A program made the position numbers and the translations under genes. Below, piece after piece: positions 23,192-30,823 of a DNA stretch of 39,417 nt. Location of the stretch: the NCBI GenBank assembly GCA_018268395.1, contig JAFDWQ010000011.1, forward strand, positions 1-39,417, given 5' to 3'. The stretch is from Armatimonadota bacterium (GTDB taxonomy: Bacteria > Armatimonadota > Fimbriimonadia > Fimbriimonadales > Fimbriimonadaceae). How positions within the stretch are numbered: position 1 is the first letter of the stretch; each line of letters starts with the position of its first letter. The notes under the pieces are model-generated. The model made no database searches and was not told where the DNA came from. It saw only the letters and a program-made list of their open reading frames with translations.

Positions 23192-24079
23192 GTGAGGGTG
23201 TTGCTCCTCGGATCTTCGGGAATGTTGGGCAGCGACGTCGGCTCAGAGCTTCACGGACGGGGCTGGGACGTAAGGACTCCCTCCCCGACCGAGCTCGACG
23301 TCACCTCCCGCACGTCGATCGAACGGTTGCGCCGAAGAGAGTTCGGTGACGCCGATTGGGTCGTCAATTGCACCGGCTTCACCGATGTGGACGGGGCCGA
23401 ATCCCAAATGATGGCGGCGATGGCCTTGAACGCCATGGCCCCCGGCGCCTTGGCGGCGGTCTGCCGGGAAAACGGTTGGCGCCTTTTGCACGTCAGCACC
23501 GACTTCGTGTTCGACGGAAAGAAGGGCTCGCCCTACCTCGAAACCGATGCCGCAGGACCGCTCGGGGTCTACGGCAAGAGCAAGCTTGCGGGCGAGGTCA
23601 ACGCGCTTCAAGAGGCTCCGGACAGCGTCGTCGTCAGAACGTCGTGGTTGTTCGGGCCGAAGGGGCGGTCGTTTCCACGGACGATCATCGAAGCGGCCCT
23701 AGCCGGACGGGAGTTACGGGTCGTTTCGGACCAGTTCGGCAAACCGACGTATACCGCCGACCTCGCCCGCCAGTTTGCCGACCTGATCGCTTCGTCGCCA
23801 CAAGGAGGTCTGTTCCACGCGGCCGGACCGGACGTCGTGTCCTGGCACGGGTTCGCTGTCGCCGCCTTGACCGCCGCAAGCGAACACGGGTTGGTCGGAA
23901 GGACCGACGTCGAAGCCGTCCCGACGTCGGCCTGGCCGACGGCCGCGGTCCGGCCCGCCTACAGCGTCCTGGACGGTTCGAAACTGACCTCAGCGGGTGT
24001 CGTTCAAGCCCCACCGCTGAAAGAGGCGCTGGACCGGTTCGTCCAGCGCCTCTCGTTCGGGTCTTCAGGGCCTTTCTGA
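23192..24079 (+). CDS. rfbD: dTDP-4-dehydrorhamnose reductase
   Basis: This 295-residue extended short-chain dehydrogenase reduces dTDP-4-dehydrorhamnose to dTDP-L-rhamnose with NAD(P)H. It has the nucleotide loop VLLLGSSGMLGSDV, then DVTSRTSIERLRR, VVNCTGFTDVDGAE, LLHVSTDFVFDGKKGSPYLETDAAGPLGVYGKSKLAGE (the YxxxK active site) and VVRTSWLFGPKGRSFPRTIIEAA. These are all RfbD marks. The start is GTG 23192, overlapping the stop of a possible 29-codon upstream frame. The other dTDP-rhamnose genes (rfbA, rfbB, rfbC) are not nearby, so the pathway is scattered or the substrate differs. Confidence 0.9.
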   Translation: MRVLLLGSSGMLGSDVGSELHGRGWDVRTPSPTELDVTSRTSIERLRRREFGDADWVVNCTGFTDVDGAESQMMAAMALNAMAPGALAAVCRENGWRLLHVSTDFVFDGKKGSPYLETDAAGPLGVYGKSKLAGEVNALQEAPDSVVVRTSWLFGPKGRSFPRTIIEAALAGRELRVVSDQFGKPTYTADLARQFADLIASSPQGGLFHAAGPDVVSWHGFAVAALTAASEHGLVGRTDVEAVPTSAWPTAAVRPAYSVLDGSKLTSAGVVQAPPLKEALDRFVQRLSFGSSGPF

Positions 24080-24092
24080 CCCGGAAACCTTG

Positions 24093-24677
24093 TCAGCCTT
24101 TCTTCGGGGCGGCGATCGCGACCGGGGCGGTCACTTTGGCCTTGCCCTCTCCGAGCACCTTAGCGGTGTCCTTGCGGAGCTTTTCGAAGCAGTCCGGGCA
24201 GCACGTATAGTAGCGGACGCCGCCGTTGTCGACGAATCCGGCCGCTTCGGAATAAGCCTTGATCGTCTCGCCGGAACCCGGGCAGACCAGACTTTCCTTG
24301 ACGGGAGCCTTGGCGTACTTGGCAGGATCCTTCTCGAAGGTGCCCTTGCAGCTGTCGCAACAGAAGCCGTAGCGCATCCCCTTGTAGTCCATCGAGGCTT
24401 TCACCTTAGACCAGTCGAGTTTCTCTCCCGAAACCGGGCAGAACATCGTCTCTCCGATGGTCTCGCCCGACTTGGCGGCGGTTTCGATGAACTTCTTCGG
24501 CTCCTTGGAGAAAGCGGCCGGGCAACCGCCGCAACACATCGGATATTTGTTTCCGGCGTACTCGATGGCGACGGATTTTTCGTTCGTCGGCGAATGCATG
24601 ACCGCGCACTTGATGGGCCCGTCTCCTGAGGTTGCAGGGACCATAGCGACGGCTGCGAGCAAGGTCGTAAGGATCAT
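24093..24677 (-). CDS. Exported protein with three YHS/TRASH-type metal-binding repeats
   Basis: This 194-residue protein begins with a signal peptide (MILTTLLAAVAMVPATSG) and contains three similar repeats, each with one Cys near the start and a CC..C group at the end: IKCAVMHSPTNEK...YPMCCGGCPAAF, MFCPVSGEKLD...YGFCCDSCKGTF and LVCPGSGETIK...YYTCCPDCFEKL. This is the treble-clef YHS/TRASH pattern known from metal-sensing and metal-transport proteins. The Ala/Lys-rich tail (GEGKAKVTAPVAIAAPKKG) is probably flexible. It likely binds copper or another soft metal outside the cytoplasm; the metal is an inference. ATG 24677 is chosen, with TTG 24692 as an alternative. Confidence 0.8.
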   Translation of the reverse strand: MILTTLLAAVAMVPATSGDGPIKCAVMHSPTNEKSVAIEYAGNKYPMCCGGCPAAFSKEPKKFIETAAKSGETIGETMFCPVSGEKLDWSKVKASMDYKGMRYGFCCDSCKGTFEKDPAKYAKAPVKESLVCPGSGETIKAYSEAAGFVDNGGVRYYTCCPDCFEKLRKDTAKVLGEGKAKVTAPVAIAAPKKG

Positions 24678-24696
24678 AAGCGTTCGTTCCAACCGG

Positions 24697-24732
24697 ATTA
24701 TAGCCGCCCACCAGGCCGGCTTGAGCCTGGTG
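24697..24732 (-). promoter_or_regulatory. Promoter and inverted-repeat operator of the YHS gene
   Basis: A perfect TATAAT (24702-24697, minus strand) lies 19 nt before the ATG. The inverted repeat CACCAGGC-N8-GCCTGGTG (24709-24732) covers the spacer and -35 position, as a repressor or metal-responsive activator site would. No good -35 is present, which fits an activator-dependent promoter. Confidence 0.5.
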
Positions 24733-24846
24733 ACGGGCCGATGAGAGAAATCTACGGTCTGGGAGCCGTGAGACACATCGGGGACGGCCCCGTCATAATG
24801 ACCGGGTCTGCGCGAGTCCGCGCGGACGGGAAACGGGAGCGGAACC

Positions 24847-25269
24847 ATGTTGAACGAGTTCAAACAGTTCGTCATGCGGGGCAACGTCATGGACCTCGCG
24901 ATCGGCGTGATCATCGGTGCGGCCTTCGGCAAGATCGTCGACTCGCTCGTCAAGGACGTCATCATGCCGCCGATAGGACTTCTGATGGGCGGTGTCGATA
25001 TGACGAACGCGTTCACCGTGCTCAAAGAAGGCAAGACGCCCGGTCCGTACTCGAGCCTGAAGGCAGCGACGGACGCAGGGGCGAACGTGCTCGCATACGG
25101 CAACTTCGTCAACACCGTGTTCCAGTTCTTGATCTTGGCGTTCGTCATCTTCATGATGGTCAAGGCCTTGAACAGGATGAAGATCATGAGGGAGGCCGAA
25201 CCTGCGGCGACACCGCCCGACGTCCTCCTCCTGGAGGAGATCCGCGACTTGCTCAAGGCCAAGGGCTGA
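24847..25269 (+). CDS. mscL: Large-conductance mechanosensitive channel
   Basis: This 140-residue inner-membrane protein opens under membrane tension and releases solutes on osmotic downshock. The conserved first helix [42 protein letters not shown] is almost canonical, the periplasmic loop holds [34 protein letters not shown] (second helix), and the C-terminal bundle ends [16 protein letters not shown] 24847 has GGGAGCGGAA in front. It is divergent from the YHS gene and its stop lies within 1 bp of the convergent M48 peptidase stop. Confidence 0.97.
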   Translation: MLNEFKQFVMRGNVMDLAIGVIIGAAFGKIVDSLVKDVIMPPIGLLMGGVDMTNAFTVLKEGKTPGPYSSLKAATDAGANVLAYGNFVNTVFQFLILAFVIFMMVKALNRMKIMREAEPAATPPDVLLLEEIRDLLKAKG

Positions 25270-25279
25270 ATCAGCCCTT
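25261..25279. terminator. Palindrome holding both convergent stop codons
   Basis: AAGGGCTGAATCAGCCCTT is a perfect 9-1-9 inverted repeat containing the TGA of mscL and, on the other strand, the TGA of the M48 gene. A 7-bp stem with a 5-nt loop can form in either RNA; a T-run is lacking, so it may be a weak bidirectional terminator. Confidence 0.45.
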
Positions 25280-26044
25280 CAACGGCTTTTGCGGCGGGAA
25301 CGACCGGCCTGCCTTATCAAGGCGTTGTTTGATCTTCGCGATCCGGCCGTCGAGAGAGGGGTGGTCGGACACCCATTCGGTGTTCCGGCCGCCTCCCGAC
25401 TTTTTCTTCAGGACTTCGAAGACGTCGATCATGCCCTGAGGGTTCAAGTCGGCCTTGACCATGAGGTCGAACCCGTAAGTGTCGGCTTCCGACTCGTGCT
25501 TGCGCGAATACGGGAGCTCGAAGAGTAAGGCGTCGGATACGGAAGCGGCGTTGAAAATCGTGTCGTTCGCGTTCAGGACCGTGAGGATCACAGCCAGTCC
25601 GAGTTTCCGCTTCTGGTTGTCGGCATAGGCTCCGGCCCAGTGTTCCTTGAGCACGTGGGTCAACTCGTGGGCGAGGATGCCTGTGAGCTGGTCTTGCGTC
25701 TCAAGTTTTTCCAACAGGCCGGAATAGACGTAGATCGGCCCGCCGGGCAAGGCGAACGCGTTCAGCTCCTTGCTCTCGATGAGGTTGAAGCTGTATTCGA
25801 ACGGCTTCTTTTTCCGCTCCGCTGCCGGGATCAGTGCAACGAGACTGCTCCCGATCGCCCGGATGTTCTGGACGCGCGGATCGCTCGCGCCGACGACCTT
25901 TTCCTCCTTTTCGATCTGGCCCGCCGCCCTCTTTCCGAGTCCGATCTGGTCCTTGACGGACGGCTTGAACATATCGGCCGGTGCGGCGACCGGGAACGCG
26001 GCGAGAAGGACGGCCAGGCCGAAAGACAGGCGGGTACGGGTCAT
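25271..26044 (-). CDS. Exported M48-family zinc metallopeptidase
   Basis: This 257-residue protein starts at ATG 26044, giving the signal peptide MTRTRLSFGLAVLLAAFPVAAPA. The peptidase core has the zinc motif HELTH (HExxH; about residue 138), the downstream Glu in ESEADTYGFDLMVKADLNPQGMIDVF (third ligand) and ELNAFALPGGPIYVYSGLL just before the active site, all characteristic of M48B/BepA-LoiP type peptidases. Those act in the periplasm on misfolded or mis-assembled envelope proteins. The TPR domain of BepA is absent, so it is closer to the small lone M48 peptidases. It is a single-gene unit. Confidence 0.9.
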   Translation of the reverse strand: MTRTRLSFGLAVLLAAFPVAAPADMFKPSVKDQIGLGKRAAGQIEKEEKVVGASDPRVQNIRAIGSSLVALIPAAERKKKPFEYSFNLIESKELNAFALPGGPIYVYSGLLEKLETQDQLTGILAHELTHVLKEHWAGAYADNQKRKLGLAVILTVLNANDTIFNAASVSDALLFELPYSRKHESEADTYGFDLMVKADLNPQGMIDVFEVLKKKSGGGRNTEWVSDHPSLDGRIAKIKQRLDKAGRSFPPQKPLKG

Positions 26045-26213
26045 GTCTTCTAGGACGCAGCCGGCCCGGCGCGAGTTTCCGGACTCGGGACAGATGCCGG
26101 ACCGAGAACCGGTATTCCTGCGGGCGGGCGTCCGCTTCCAAGGTGGAACACAGGCCACAGGTGGGCCATGTGCCCGACTTAAGAAGGAACTCAGAACTCC
26201 GGAGGAAAGAAAC

Positions 26214-26576
26214 ATGAAGCGAACGAACAAGAGAAGGAAAGGCTTTACCCTTGTCGAGATCATGATCGTGGTCTTGATCATCGGCATCCTTCTGGCCATT
26301 GCCGTGCCGAACTTTATCACGGCCCGCCAGAACAGCCGTGCGCAGACGATCGTCGCCACGCTGAAGCAGGTCGAAGCGGCCAAGGACCAGTGTGCGATGG
26401 ACAAAGGTCTGACCACCGGTGACGACTGCACCGACGCCGACATGGGCAGCTACCTGAAGAAGTACCCGCCGACCTTCCCGGTCGGAGGCGCCTACGTCAA
26501 GAACTCGATCGGCACGAACCCGACGTTCAAGGGTAAGGACGCCGACCAGTGGTCTTCCGATAAGAGCGGTCTCTAA
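26214..26576 (+). CDS. Type IV pilin / major pseudopilin-like protein
   Basis: This 120-residue prepilin has a basic leader MKRTNKRRKG followed by FTLVEIMIVVLIIGILLAIAVPNFITARQNSRAQTIVATLKQVEAAKDQ, a textbook class III signal cut after Gly10 with Glu5 of the mature protein present. Two Cys (about residues 61 and 70) can form the disulfide of the globular head. The short C-terminal part (YLKKYPPTFPVGGAYVKNSIGTNPTF) resembles GspG/competence-type pilins. The Shine-Dalgarno GGAGGAAAG (26201-) is strong, stronger than for most genes here, which fits high expression. It leads the pilin cluster. Confidence 0.92.
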   Translation: MKRTNKRRKGFTLVEIMIVVLIIGILLAIAVPNFITARQNSRAQTIVATLKQVEAAKDQCAMDKGLTTGDDCTDADMGSYLKKYPPTFPVGGAYVKNSIGTNPTFKGKDADQWSSDKSGL

Positions 26577-26659
26577 GCCGCGGACCGGTACAGAGCGCGG
26601 TGGGCGGCAGTCGCTGTCCGCCGCGTTCTTGCCTCTGAACTTTGAATTCGAGAGTACCC

Positions 26660-27121
26660 ATGACACGAAAACCGTCACGACTGAGGAGGGGCGCGATGCT
26701 CGTGGAGTCGCTCTTCGCGATCGGCATTGCGGTGACCGCAGCGACCATCGTCGCAGCGTCCATGCCTGTCGCGAACGCTGGAAGGGCCAGGGCCGACATG
26801 CAGAACCGGGCTACAGGCTTGGCGCAGAAAGAGCTCGAGGGCCTGAAGTCGGTCGACCCTAGCCTCAATCCGTCGACGTTGGTCCAAGCAGGGCTGCTCG
26901 ACAGCGACGTGCCCATCGGCACGAACACGTATTCGTTCACCAACGCGGACAACGCCAGCCTCGACAACCCCGCGAAAGTTTTGCCGAGCGGCAAAGGATC
27001 GGTGAAGATCGAACAGATCGACCTTGAACTTCGACGGGTCACCGTCGAGGTCACGTGGAAGGAGTCGGGCAAGTCCCGCGCGACCAAGGTTGGGACGCTC
27101 GTCGCCAACCTCGGAGGTTGA
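26660..27121 (+). CDS. Minor pilin-like protein (PilV/GspI position)
   Basis: This 153-residue protein has leader MTRKPSRLRRG, then AMLVESLFAIGIAVTAATIVAASMPVANAG: a class III signal with Glu5 of the mature form. The rest, about 110 residues with ARADMQNRATGLAQKELEGLKSVD (helix) and a beta-rich C-terminus (LELRRVTVEVTWKESGKSRATKVGTLVANLGG), resembles PilV/GspI minor pilins. It lies between the pilin and a PilW/GspJ-like gene, 1 bp from the latter. The upstream ATG at 26660 is preferred to GTG 26642 since it begins the leader. Confidence 0.82.
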   Translation: MTRKPSRLRRGAMLVESLFAIGIAVTAATIVAASMPVANAGRARADMQNRATGLAQKELEGLKSVDPSLNPSTLVQAGLLDSDVPIGTNTYSFTNADNASLDNPAKVLPSGKGSVKIEQIDLELRRVTVEVTWKESGKSRATKVGTLVANLGG

Positions 27122-27122
27122 C

Positions 27123-27710
27123 ATGGCCCGCAAGATCACGGGACGACGGACCGGCGCGACGCTCGTCGAGGCGATGATCTCGGCCGTCGTCACGGTCTTG
27201 GTCGTCGGGACCGCGACGGGCGTCTGGCTCGCAGGGGCCAAGTCCTGGTACCGCGGTGCCGGCAAGATCGATTCCGAGACTCAGAGCCGCAAGGCGGTCA
27301 AGCTCGTCACGAACGAACTGGCCGAAGCCATGATGGTCACGGTCGACGCCGACGGATACGGCATCACTTTCCAAAAGCCTGCCAAGGACAACACAGGCTT
27401 TTACAAGACCGACATCTTGGGCCAGCCTGTGTCCGACGGCTTCGACCGCCGGATCTGGCTCGACGGCACGAAACTCAAGTACCTGAGCCCTCAAGGCACC
27501 CGCGTCCTTTCGACGGTCGTGATCAAGACCGATCCCCTGTCGAGCGGCGGAAGCCAGACGTACAAGGTCTTTACGCCCGGAAACGGCAGCATCTGCCGTC
27601 AGGTCACCGTCATGGTCGCCACGCGAACCGTCGGAGCGGGCGCTGAAAAGGTGACCGGCCGGAACCGCGAAATCGTCTTTCTTCGCAACATCTACGACAC
27701 GACACGCTAG
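27123..27710 (+). CDS. Minor pilin-like protein (PilW/GspJ position)
   Basis: This 195-residue protein has the leader MARKITGRRTG and then ATLVEAMISAVVTVLVVGTATGVWLAGAKSWYRGAGKIDSETQSRKAVKLVTNELAEAM, a class III signal with Glu5 followed by a long amphipathic helix typical of PilW/GspJ. The C-terminal half is beta-rich and ends with VTVMVATRTVGAGAEKVTGRNREIVFLRNIYDTTR. It starts at 27123, one base after the previous stop. In known systems these minor pilins form the tip complex that starts pilus assembly. Confidence 0.82.
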   Translation: MARKITGRRTGATLVEAMISAVVTVLVVGTATGVWLAGAKSWYRGAGKIDSETQSRKAVKLVTNELAEAMMVTVDADGYGITFQKPAKDNTGFYKTDILGQPVSDGFDRRIWLDGTKLKYLSPQGTRVLSTVVIKTDPLSSGGSQTYKVFTPGNGSICRQVTVMVATRTVGAGAEKVTGRNREIVFLRNIYDTTR

Positions 27711-27723
27711 GAGAAGTCCCAAC

Positions 27724-29634
27724 ATGAATCTGAAATCCAGGAAGCGTGGCAAAAGACAGAAGGGTTCGGCCCTGCTGACGACGTTCGGTGTCCTCACCCT
27801 CGTCGCCATTGCGGGTTCGACCTATCTTGATTGGTCCACGCAGACCGTCCGCGAGGCCGGCCACAACCTCCGCGACGTCCAGACCACCCACCTCTGCGAG
27901 GCGGGGCTCCAGTCTGTCCAGCGGGCGCTTTGGCGGCCCTTCCGACAAAGCCAGAAGTTCACCGAACTCAAATCGACTTGCCAAGGGGCGACCAACGACA
28001 ACCCGAAGTCCGTCCTGACGGGCAAGATCGACGGTGTCGGGTGCTTCATCACGGGCGTCGTCTCGTACACCCAGGTCAACAGCTACCTGGCGGTCTTGAA
28101 GATCCGCTCGATCGGGTTCATCGACCGCAACGGCAACCAGATCCTCGATGCAGGCGAGTCCTTCAAAGAGGTCATGAGCGTCACCCGGTACGAGCTGGCC
28201 CGGAGCCAAGTCTTCGACTACACCTATTTCATCAACAACTATGGTTGGTGGGACGGCTTCGGTCAGAACGACGCGATCGTGAACGGCGATATGCGGGCGA
28301 ACGGCAACTTCGATTTCTCCAACGGGTCGCCGACCGTCAACGGCACCGTCATCGCGGCGGCCAACGACAAGCTGGATCCCAAGGTTCCCGGCTTCATCAA
28401 TACGCCGCCGGTCAAGTGGACGGACGCGAACTACCTCGTTCAGTGGGGGACAGGTTCGGGTACCGCGCCTCGGTGGCGCCCGCCCTACCAGTCGTCCGTC
28501 CACGGTAACGTCGGGACGTCGAACTTCAACACGTGGCGCGACATGGTCTTCAAGTCCAACGCCCAGTGGGTCAACGGCCATACGGTCGGTGACGAATACG
28601 TACCTCCGAGCTCTTTCGGCGCCGTTCAGGCCGACTCCCGCGGCGTCTACGCCTGGGACCGGGTCAATTCCGGGACGGCGGGGACGAAGTCCCTGCTCGA
28701 TACGAAACCGACCAAGGAAGTCGTCATGCCGGACCTCAGTGACCTGAGCCGGTACCAGCAGCTGAGCAAGGACTTCGGCGACAACCCTTCCGAATACCAA
28801 AAGCAGACGTTCGCGGACGGATCGGCCAATCCGGACTATGGCAGCAAGCCTTACGTCAAAGTCTGGAACTCCACGACGAACTCGTACCAGACGTTGTCCG
28901 ACTCGAACGGTTGCGTGTCCGGAAGCGCCGTCCTGGTCGGTACGACCGACAAACCGATCCTGTTGTACGGCCCTGTGACGGTCGACCAAGACGTGGTCGT
29001 CAAAGGGACGATCAAAGGACAAGGCACCCTGTACGCGGGGCGGAACGTCCACTTGGTGGGCAGCCTGAAGTACAAGAACCCTCCGTCTTGGCAAGGGTCC
29101 GACCCGATCGCTCAGGACATCGCCAACGAGAAGAAGGACATGGTCGGTCTCGCCGCCCGCGGTTCGGTGATCATGGGCGACACGACCACGTTCGGCAACC
29201 CGTGGCCCCTCTACTACATGATGCCGCCGTTCACCCACGGCCGTTACGACGACAACGGGACGTACATCCCGCCGTTCAACGCTATGGACACGGACTCGAC
29301 CGGCCGTAAAAAGTACCAGAGCGTGATCCCGGACGCCACGATGCACAGCATCGCCGAAGGCGTCAACCAGATCGACGCGATCCTCTACACGAACTTCGTC
29401 GGCGGAGGCAACGTCGGCACGGGCGGTAGCGGTGTGACGTTCAACGGCACGCTGGTCAGCAAGGACGAGTCGATCGTGACCTGGAGCCTGCCGATCCGGA
29501 TGAACTATGACAACCGGATCCGTGAGCGCGGCCCGGACACGCCTCCGCTCGTCGACCTCCAACTGCCTCGACAGCCCACGATGATGCGGAGCACGTGGCA
29601 GGACACCGGCTTCTATGACCATGGAAAATCGTAA
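27724..29634 (+). CDS. Large PilX/GspK-like pilus tip protein
   Basis: This 636-residue protein has the leader MNLKSRKRGKRQKG and then SALLTTFGVLTLVAIAGSTYLDWSTQTVREAGHNLRDVQTTHLCEAGLQSVQRALW: a class III signal in which mature residue 5 is Thr, not Glu, as in PilX/GspK-type proteins. The remaining 550 or so residues are far larger than GspK (about 330), have Gly/Ser/Thr/Asn-rich beta-type composition and runs such as GTIKGQGTLYAGRNVHLVGSLKYKNP, which resemble a parallel beta-helix or fibre ('polymer-forming cytoskeletal'-type) domain. It likely caps the pilus and carries a surface-binding domain, but this is inference. It starts 13 bp after the previous gene. Confidence 0.8.
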   Translation: MNLKSRKRGKRQKGSALLTTFGVLTLVAIAGSTYLDWSTQTVREAGHNLRDVQTTHLCEAGLQSVQRALWRPFRQSQKFTELKSTCQGATNDNPKSVLTGKIDGVGCFITGVVSYTQVNSYLAVLKIRSIGFIDRNGNQILDAGESFKEVMSVTRYELARSQVFDYTYFINNYGWWDGFGQNDAIVNGDMRANGNFDFSNGSPTVNGTVIAAANDKLDPKVPGFINTPPVKWTDANYLVQWGTGSGTAPRWRPPYQSSVHGNVGTSNFNTWRDMVFKSNAQWVNGHTVGDEYVPPSSFGAVQADSRGVYAWDRVNSGTAGTKSLLDTKPTKEVVMPDLSDLSRYQQLSKDFGDNPSEYQKQTFADGSANPDYGSKPYVKVWNSTTNSYQTLSDSNGCVSGSAVLVGTTDKPILLYGPVTVDQDVVVKGTIKGQGTLYAGRNVHLVGSLKYKNPPSWQGSDPIAQDIANEKKDMVGLAARGSVIMGDTTTFGNPWPLYYMMPPFTHGRYDDNGTYIPPFNAMDTDSTGRKKYQSVIPDATMHSIAEGVNQIDAILYTNFVGGGNVGTGGSGVTFNGTLVSKDESIVTWSLPIRMNYDNRIRERGPDTPPLVDLQLPRQPTMMRSTWQDTGFYDHGKS

Positions 29635-29650
29635 AGAGAGACCCCGCGCT

Positions 29651-30082
29651 ATGAACGTCCGCTTCAAGTCCGCCGTGCTTCTGGGTCTGGTGCTCGCGGC
29701 CGTGTCCGCGAGCGCGTTCCAGGAGGACAAACCGGGCGGTGCCCGGTTCTACAACGAACAGTCGCAGGAGCGCGTCCAGCAACAACAAGCGTTCTCCGGC
29801 AAGATGGGCGTGGTCGGCTCGGTCCCCGAGTCCACCGCCGACAAGGCGCCCTCGGGTTCGCTGAACTCGAGCGACGCCGGCGATTCGTTCTCCAACGCAG
29901 ACTCCGGAAAGGCGACCAAGGCGATGGTCGCGGCGACCAAACGGGTGGACGAGGCCAAAAGCCAGGGGTCGCCGTTCGGGCTCGTCGCCATCATCTTCGG
30001 CGTCCTGATCGGGCTCGCACTCGTGGCCAAGACCTACTTGGACAAGAGCGTTCCAGTCCCGCGAAGCCTCTCCAGCAGCTGA
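29651..30082 (+). CDS. Exported protein with C-terminal membrane anchor
   Basis: This 143-residue protein is read from ATG 29651, which begins the signal peptide MNVRFKSAVLLGLVLAAVSASA; ATGs at 29615 and 29621 would overlap the previous gene and put a charged stretch before the signal. The middle part is Gln/Ser/Lys-rich, with a coiled-coil look (EQSQERVQQQQAFSGK), and a membrane helix near the C-terminus (GLVAIIFGVLIGLALVA) leaves a short positively charged tail. It is the last gene of the pilin cluster, and I know no family. It could anchor or modify the pilus complex. A perfect hairpin follows at 30092. Confidence 0.75.
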   Translation: MNVRFKSAVLLGLVLAAVSASAFQEDKPGGARFYNEQSQERVQQQQAFSGKMGVVGSVPESTADKAPSGSLNSSDAGDSFSNADSGKATKAMVAATKRVDEAKSQGSPFGLVAIIFGVLIGLALVAKTYLDKSVPVPRSLSSS

Positions 30083-30091
30083 CCTGAAACC

Positions 30092-30116
30092 GAGGGGACG
30101 GCCTTTACGTCCCCTC
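30092..30116 (+). terminator. Hairpin after the pilin cluster
   Basis: GAGGGGACG and CGTCCCCTC pair perfectly around the loop GCCTTTA, 10 bp past the stop of the last cluster gene. No T-run follows. It probably separates the cluster from the EI24-type gene. Confidence 0.6.
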
Positions 30117-30121
30117 AAGTA

Positions 30122-30814
30122 ATGCGACACGTGTGGGGCGCCTTGCGCCTCTTGGTCAAGACGCCGGCGCTCTGGCCCTTGGCCGCTCTTCCCCTTGTTT
30201 CGGCCGTCGTGGCCTATCTGGCGCTCCTCGCCCTAGGGTTCTGGGCGGTCGTGCCGCGCCTGACGGCGGCGGGTTCGAAGTTCGGGCTTCCCGACACTGT
30301 CGGATGGTTGACGGGATCGACCCTGTTCGCCCTCGTGTGGGTGCTCGTCTCGGGCCCCCTCTTCATGATTCTGTTCAGTTTGATCGCCGTCCCGGTCTGG
30401 GACAGGCTGACGGCCAAGGTCGAATCACTGTGCGGCGTCCCGGACCGGGGCACGGCCTTCAGCGTGCGGTTCTTGGCCCGGGATTTGCCGCCTCGGGCCT
30501 GCTTCGCGCTCGGAGCCGCGTGCGCGGCGCTGGTGTTCGGATGGCTCGGGTTCGGACTGGTCGGCGCGGCGCTGGGAGGCTGGGTGATGCTCTACGACCT
30601 GACCGCCCCTTCCTGTGCCCGTCGGGGAACGGCTTTCCTCCAGCAACCCGGGTTCGTCCACCGCCGGCAAGGATGGCTGGGGCTCTGGACGGTGTCCTCG
30701 CTCGTGACGCTCGTTCCCGGCCTGAACGTGCTGTGCCTACCGACGCTGGTCACGGCAGGGACTCTGCTCGTCGTGGAAGGCGAACGGCGAGGGGCCGTCG
30801 CAACCGGGCCGTAA
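30122..30814 (+). CDS. EI24/CysZ-like membrane protein
   Basis: This 230-residue protein has five to six membrane segments: ALWPLAALPLVSAVVAYLALLALGFW, LFALVWVLVSGPLFMILFSLIAVPVW, ACFALGAACAALVFGWLGFGLVGAALGGWVM and WLGLWTVSSLVTLVPGLNVLCLPTLVTAGTLLVVEGE. The opening MRHVWGALRLLVKTPALWPLAALP and the 'FSLIAVPVWDRLTAKVESL' block fit the EI24 domain family, whose bacterial member CysZ is a sulfate channel. Whether this protein moves sulfate cannot be told. Its TAA is part of the -10 box of the next gene. Confidence 0.75.
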   Translation: MRHVWGALRLLVKTPALWPLAALPLVSAVVAYLALLALGFWAVVPRLTAAGSKFGLPDTVGWLTGSTLFALVWVLVSGPLFMILFSLIAVPVWDRLTAKVESLCGVPDRGTAFSVRFLARDLPPRACFALGAACAALVFGWLGFGLVGAALGGWVMLYDLTAPSCARRGTAFLQQPGFVHRRQGWLGLWTVSSLVTLVPGLNVLCLPTLVTAGTLLVVEGERRGAVATGP

Positions 30815-30817
30815 AAT
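30812..30817 (+). promoter_or_regulatory. -10 box of trpB (leaderless)
   Basis: TAAAAT, which begins with the stop codon of the upstream gene, ends 6 nt before the trpB ATG, so +1 falls at the start codon. No -35 match at 16-18 nt. Confidence 0.5.
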
Positions 30818-30823
30818 GGGGAC

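Noticed and set aside
27610-29730. A 706-residue minus-strand frame opposite the PilX/GspK-like gene.
   Set aside because: Long only because of base composition; the opposite strand has a leader, a ribosome-binding context and the right operon spacing.
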